Below are positions 4,677-5,046 of a stretch of 5,046 nucleotides of DNA, piece after piece. This DNA comes from Candidatus Methanomethylophilaceae archaeon. GTDB lineage: Archaea; Thermoplasmatota; Thermoplasmata; Methanomassiliicoccales; Methanomethylophilaceae. Under the pieces are notes generated by a model. The model was not told where the DNA came from, made no database searches, and worked only from the letters and a program-made list of their open reading frames with translations. Every line of letters begins with the position of its first letter. Positions within the stretch are counted from its first letter, which is position 1. The stretch lies in NCBI GenBank assembly GCA_016296195.1, contig JAEDJU010000105.1:1-5046 (forward strand), in the 5' to 3' direction. The position numbers and the translations under genes are program-made.

Positions 4677-5046
4677 TCACGGATCTCGGTGGTTCCCCGA
4701 CGATCTTATCAGACTCATGATGACGGATGTCATGGCGGTCCTCCCCGACCTGACGGACCTCTTCAGGAGCTCCCTCATGTCATCACCGGTCAGGATCCCG
4801 GTGGAGAACAGCTCCCTCAGTGATTCCGGGTCGTTGTCGGCCACGGACCTCTCCGCCATGGGGATGATCCTACTGCGGAGGTATCTCGCATAGCCCTCCC
4901 TGTGACCGTCGGTGAGCATCACCGGATCGGACAGCCTCTGCATCGCGACCTCCGGAGTCATTTTGAACGTCGTGGACAGGATGGATGCGTCGAACTCGGG
5001 GAAGGAGACCGGGAATCCCGATATGAAGCCGAACGACCTCTCCCTT
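4677..5046 (-). CDS. unidentified helical protein, C-terminal part (cut by window edge)
   Basis: The frame is open from the right edge to a TGA at 4677-4679, about 122 residues of the C-terminus; the start lies outside the window. The first part reads RERSFGFISGFPVSFPEFD. The rest looks wholly alpha-helical: MTPEVAMQRLSDPVMLTDGH, a GYARYLRSRIIPMAER segment, then NDPESLRELFSTGILTGDDM and LLKRSVRSGRTAMTSVIMSL. The last portion has the helix-loop-helix rhythm of ankyrin-type repeats ('NDPESLRELFSTGIL...SGRTA'), but no exact ankyrin consensus is present. I recall similar tails in uncharacterised proteins of gut anaerobes and archaea, without a secure family name. No membrane segment or catalytic motif is visible in the part seen. 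Arginine is largely AGG, as in the native genes. Confidence 0.65.
   Translation of the reverse strand, partial: RERSFGFISGFPVSFPEFDASILSTTFKMTPEVAMQRLSDPVMLTDGHREGYARYLRSRIIPMAERSVADNDPESLRELFSTGILTGDDMRELLKRSVRSGRTAMTSVIMSLIRSSGNHRDP

Noticed and set aside
4660..4893. Plus-strand frame overlapping the right-edge gene
   Set aside because: It is antisense to the minus-strand frame, which stays open to the window edge and has native codon use; the plus frame has no recognisable motif.

Overview
The window looks like a piece of a methanogen-type archaeal chromosome, most likely Thermoplasmata/Methanomassiliicoccales. This is inferred from style, not from a marker gene. The coding DNA is moderately GC-rich and arginine is mostly AGG. 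Several genes lack a Shine-Dalgarno sequence and instead have a TTAT-type box about 25-28 nt before the ATG, as in leaderless archaeal transcripts. None of the eight recognisable genes ends in TAG, which fits a lineage that reads UAG as pyrrolysine but is weak evidence at this sample size. No tRNA, rRNA, CRISPR array or intact insertion sequence was found.

Layout. Positions 1-346 hold no convincing intact gene. They contain a run of hairpins, several competing open frames (one interrupted by a single TAG) and an AT-rich palindrome just beyond the end of the next gene. On the minus strand, 347-842 is a two-gene unit: a small two-helix membrane protein followed by a YgbA/'nitrous oxide-stimulated promoter' family protein, with an 8-bp overlap. 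On the plus strand, 931-2892 carries a class I SAM-dependent methyltransferase, a YqaJ-type PD-(D/E)XK nuclease and a compact nitroreductase. They are tightly spaced; the last two overlap by ATGA and are probably translationally coupled. A convergent hairpin separates the nitroreductase from a minus-strand SLC13/ArsB-like permease (2948-4060). The permease is transcribed away from a small winged-helix protein (4230-4409), and the shared upstream region contains inverted GCCCCAT-type repeats. Positions 4410-4676 are intergenic, with three hairpins and one weak 44-codon frame. The right edge (4677-5046, minus) is the 3' end of an unidentified alpha-helical protein.

How the parts might work together. 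YgbA family members in enterobacteria belong to the NO-responsive NsrR regulon, and the nitroreductase is a flavin redox enzyme, so a stress/redox theme is possible but not shown. The winged-helix gene and permease look like a classic divergent regulator-transporter pair. The nuclease has no phage recombinase or CRISPR partners in view. I see no strong case for a wholly new system. The best leads are the structured gene-poor block at the left edge, the TAG-interrupted frame there, and the promoter architecture shared by several genes.
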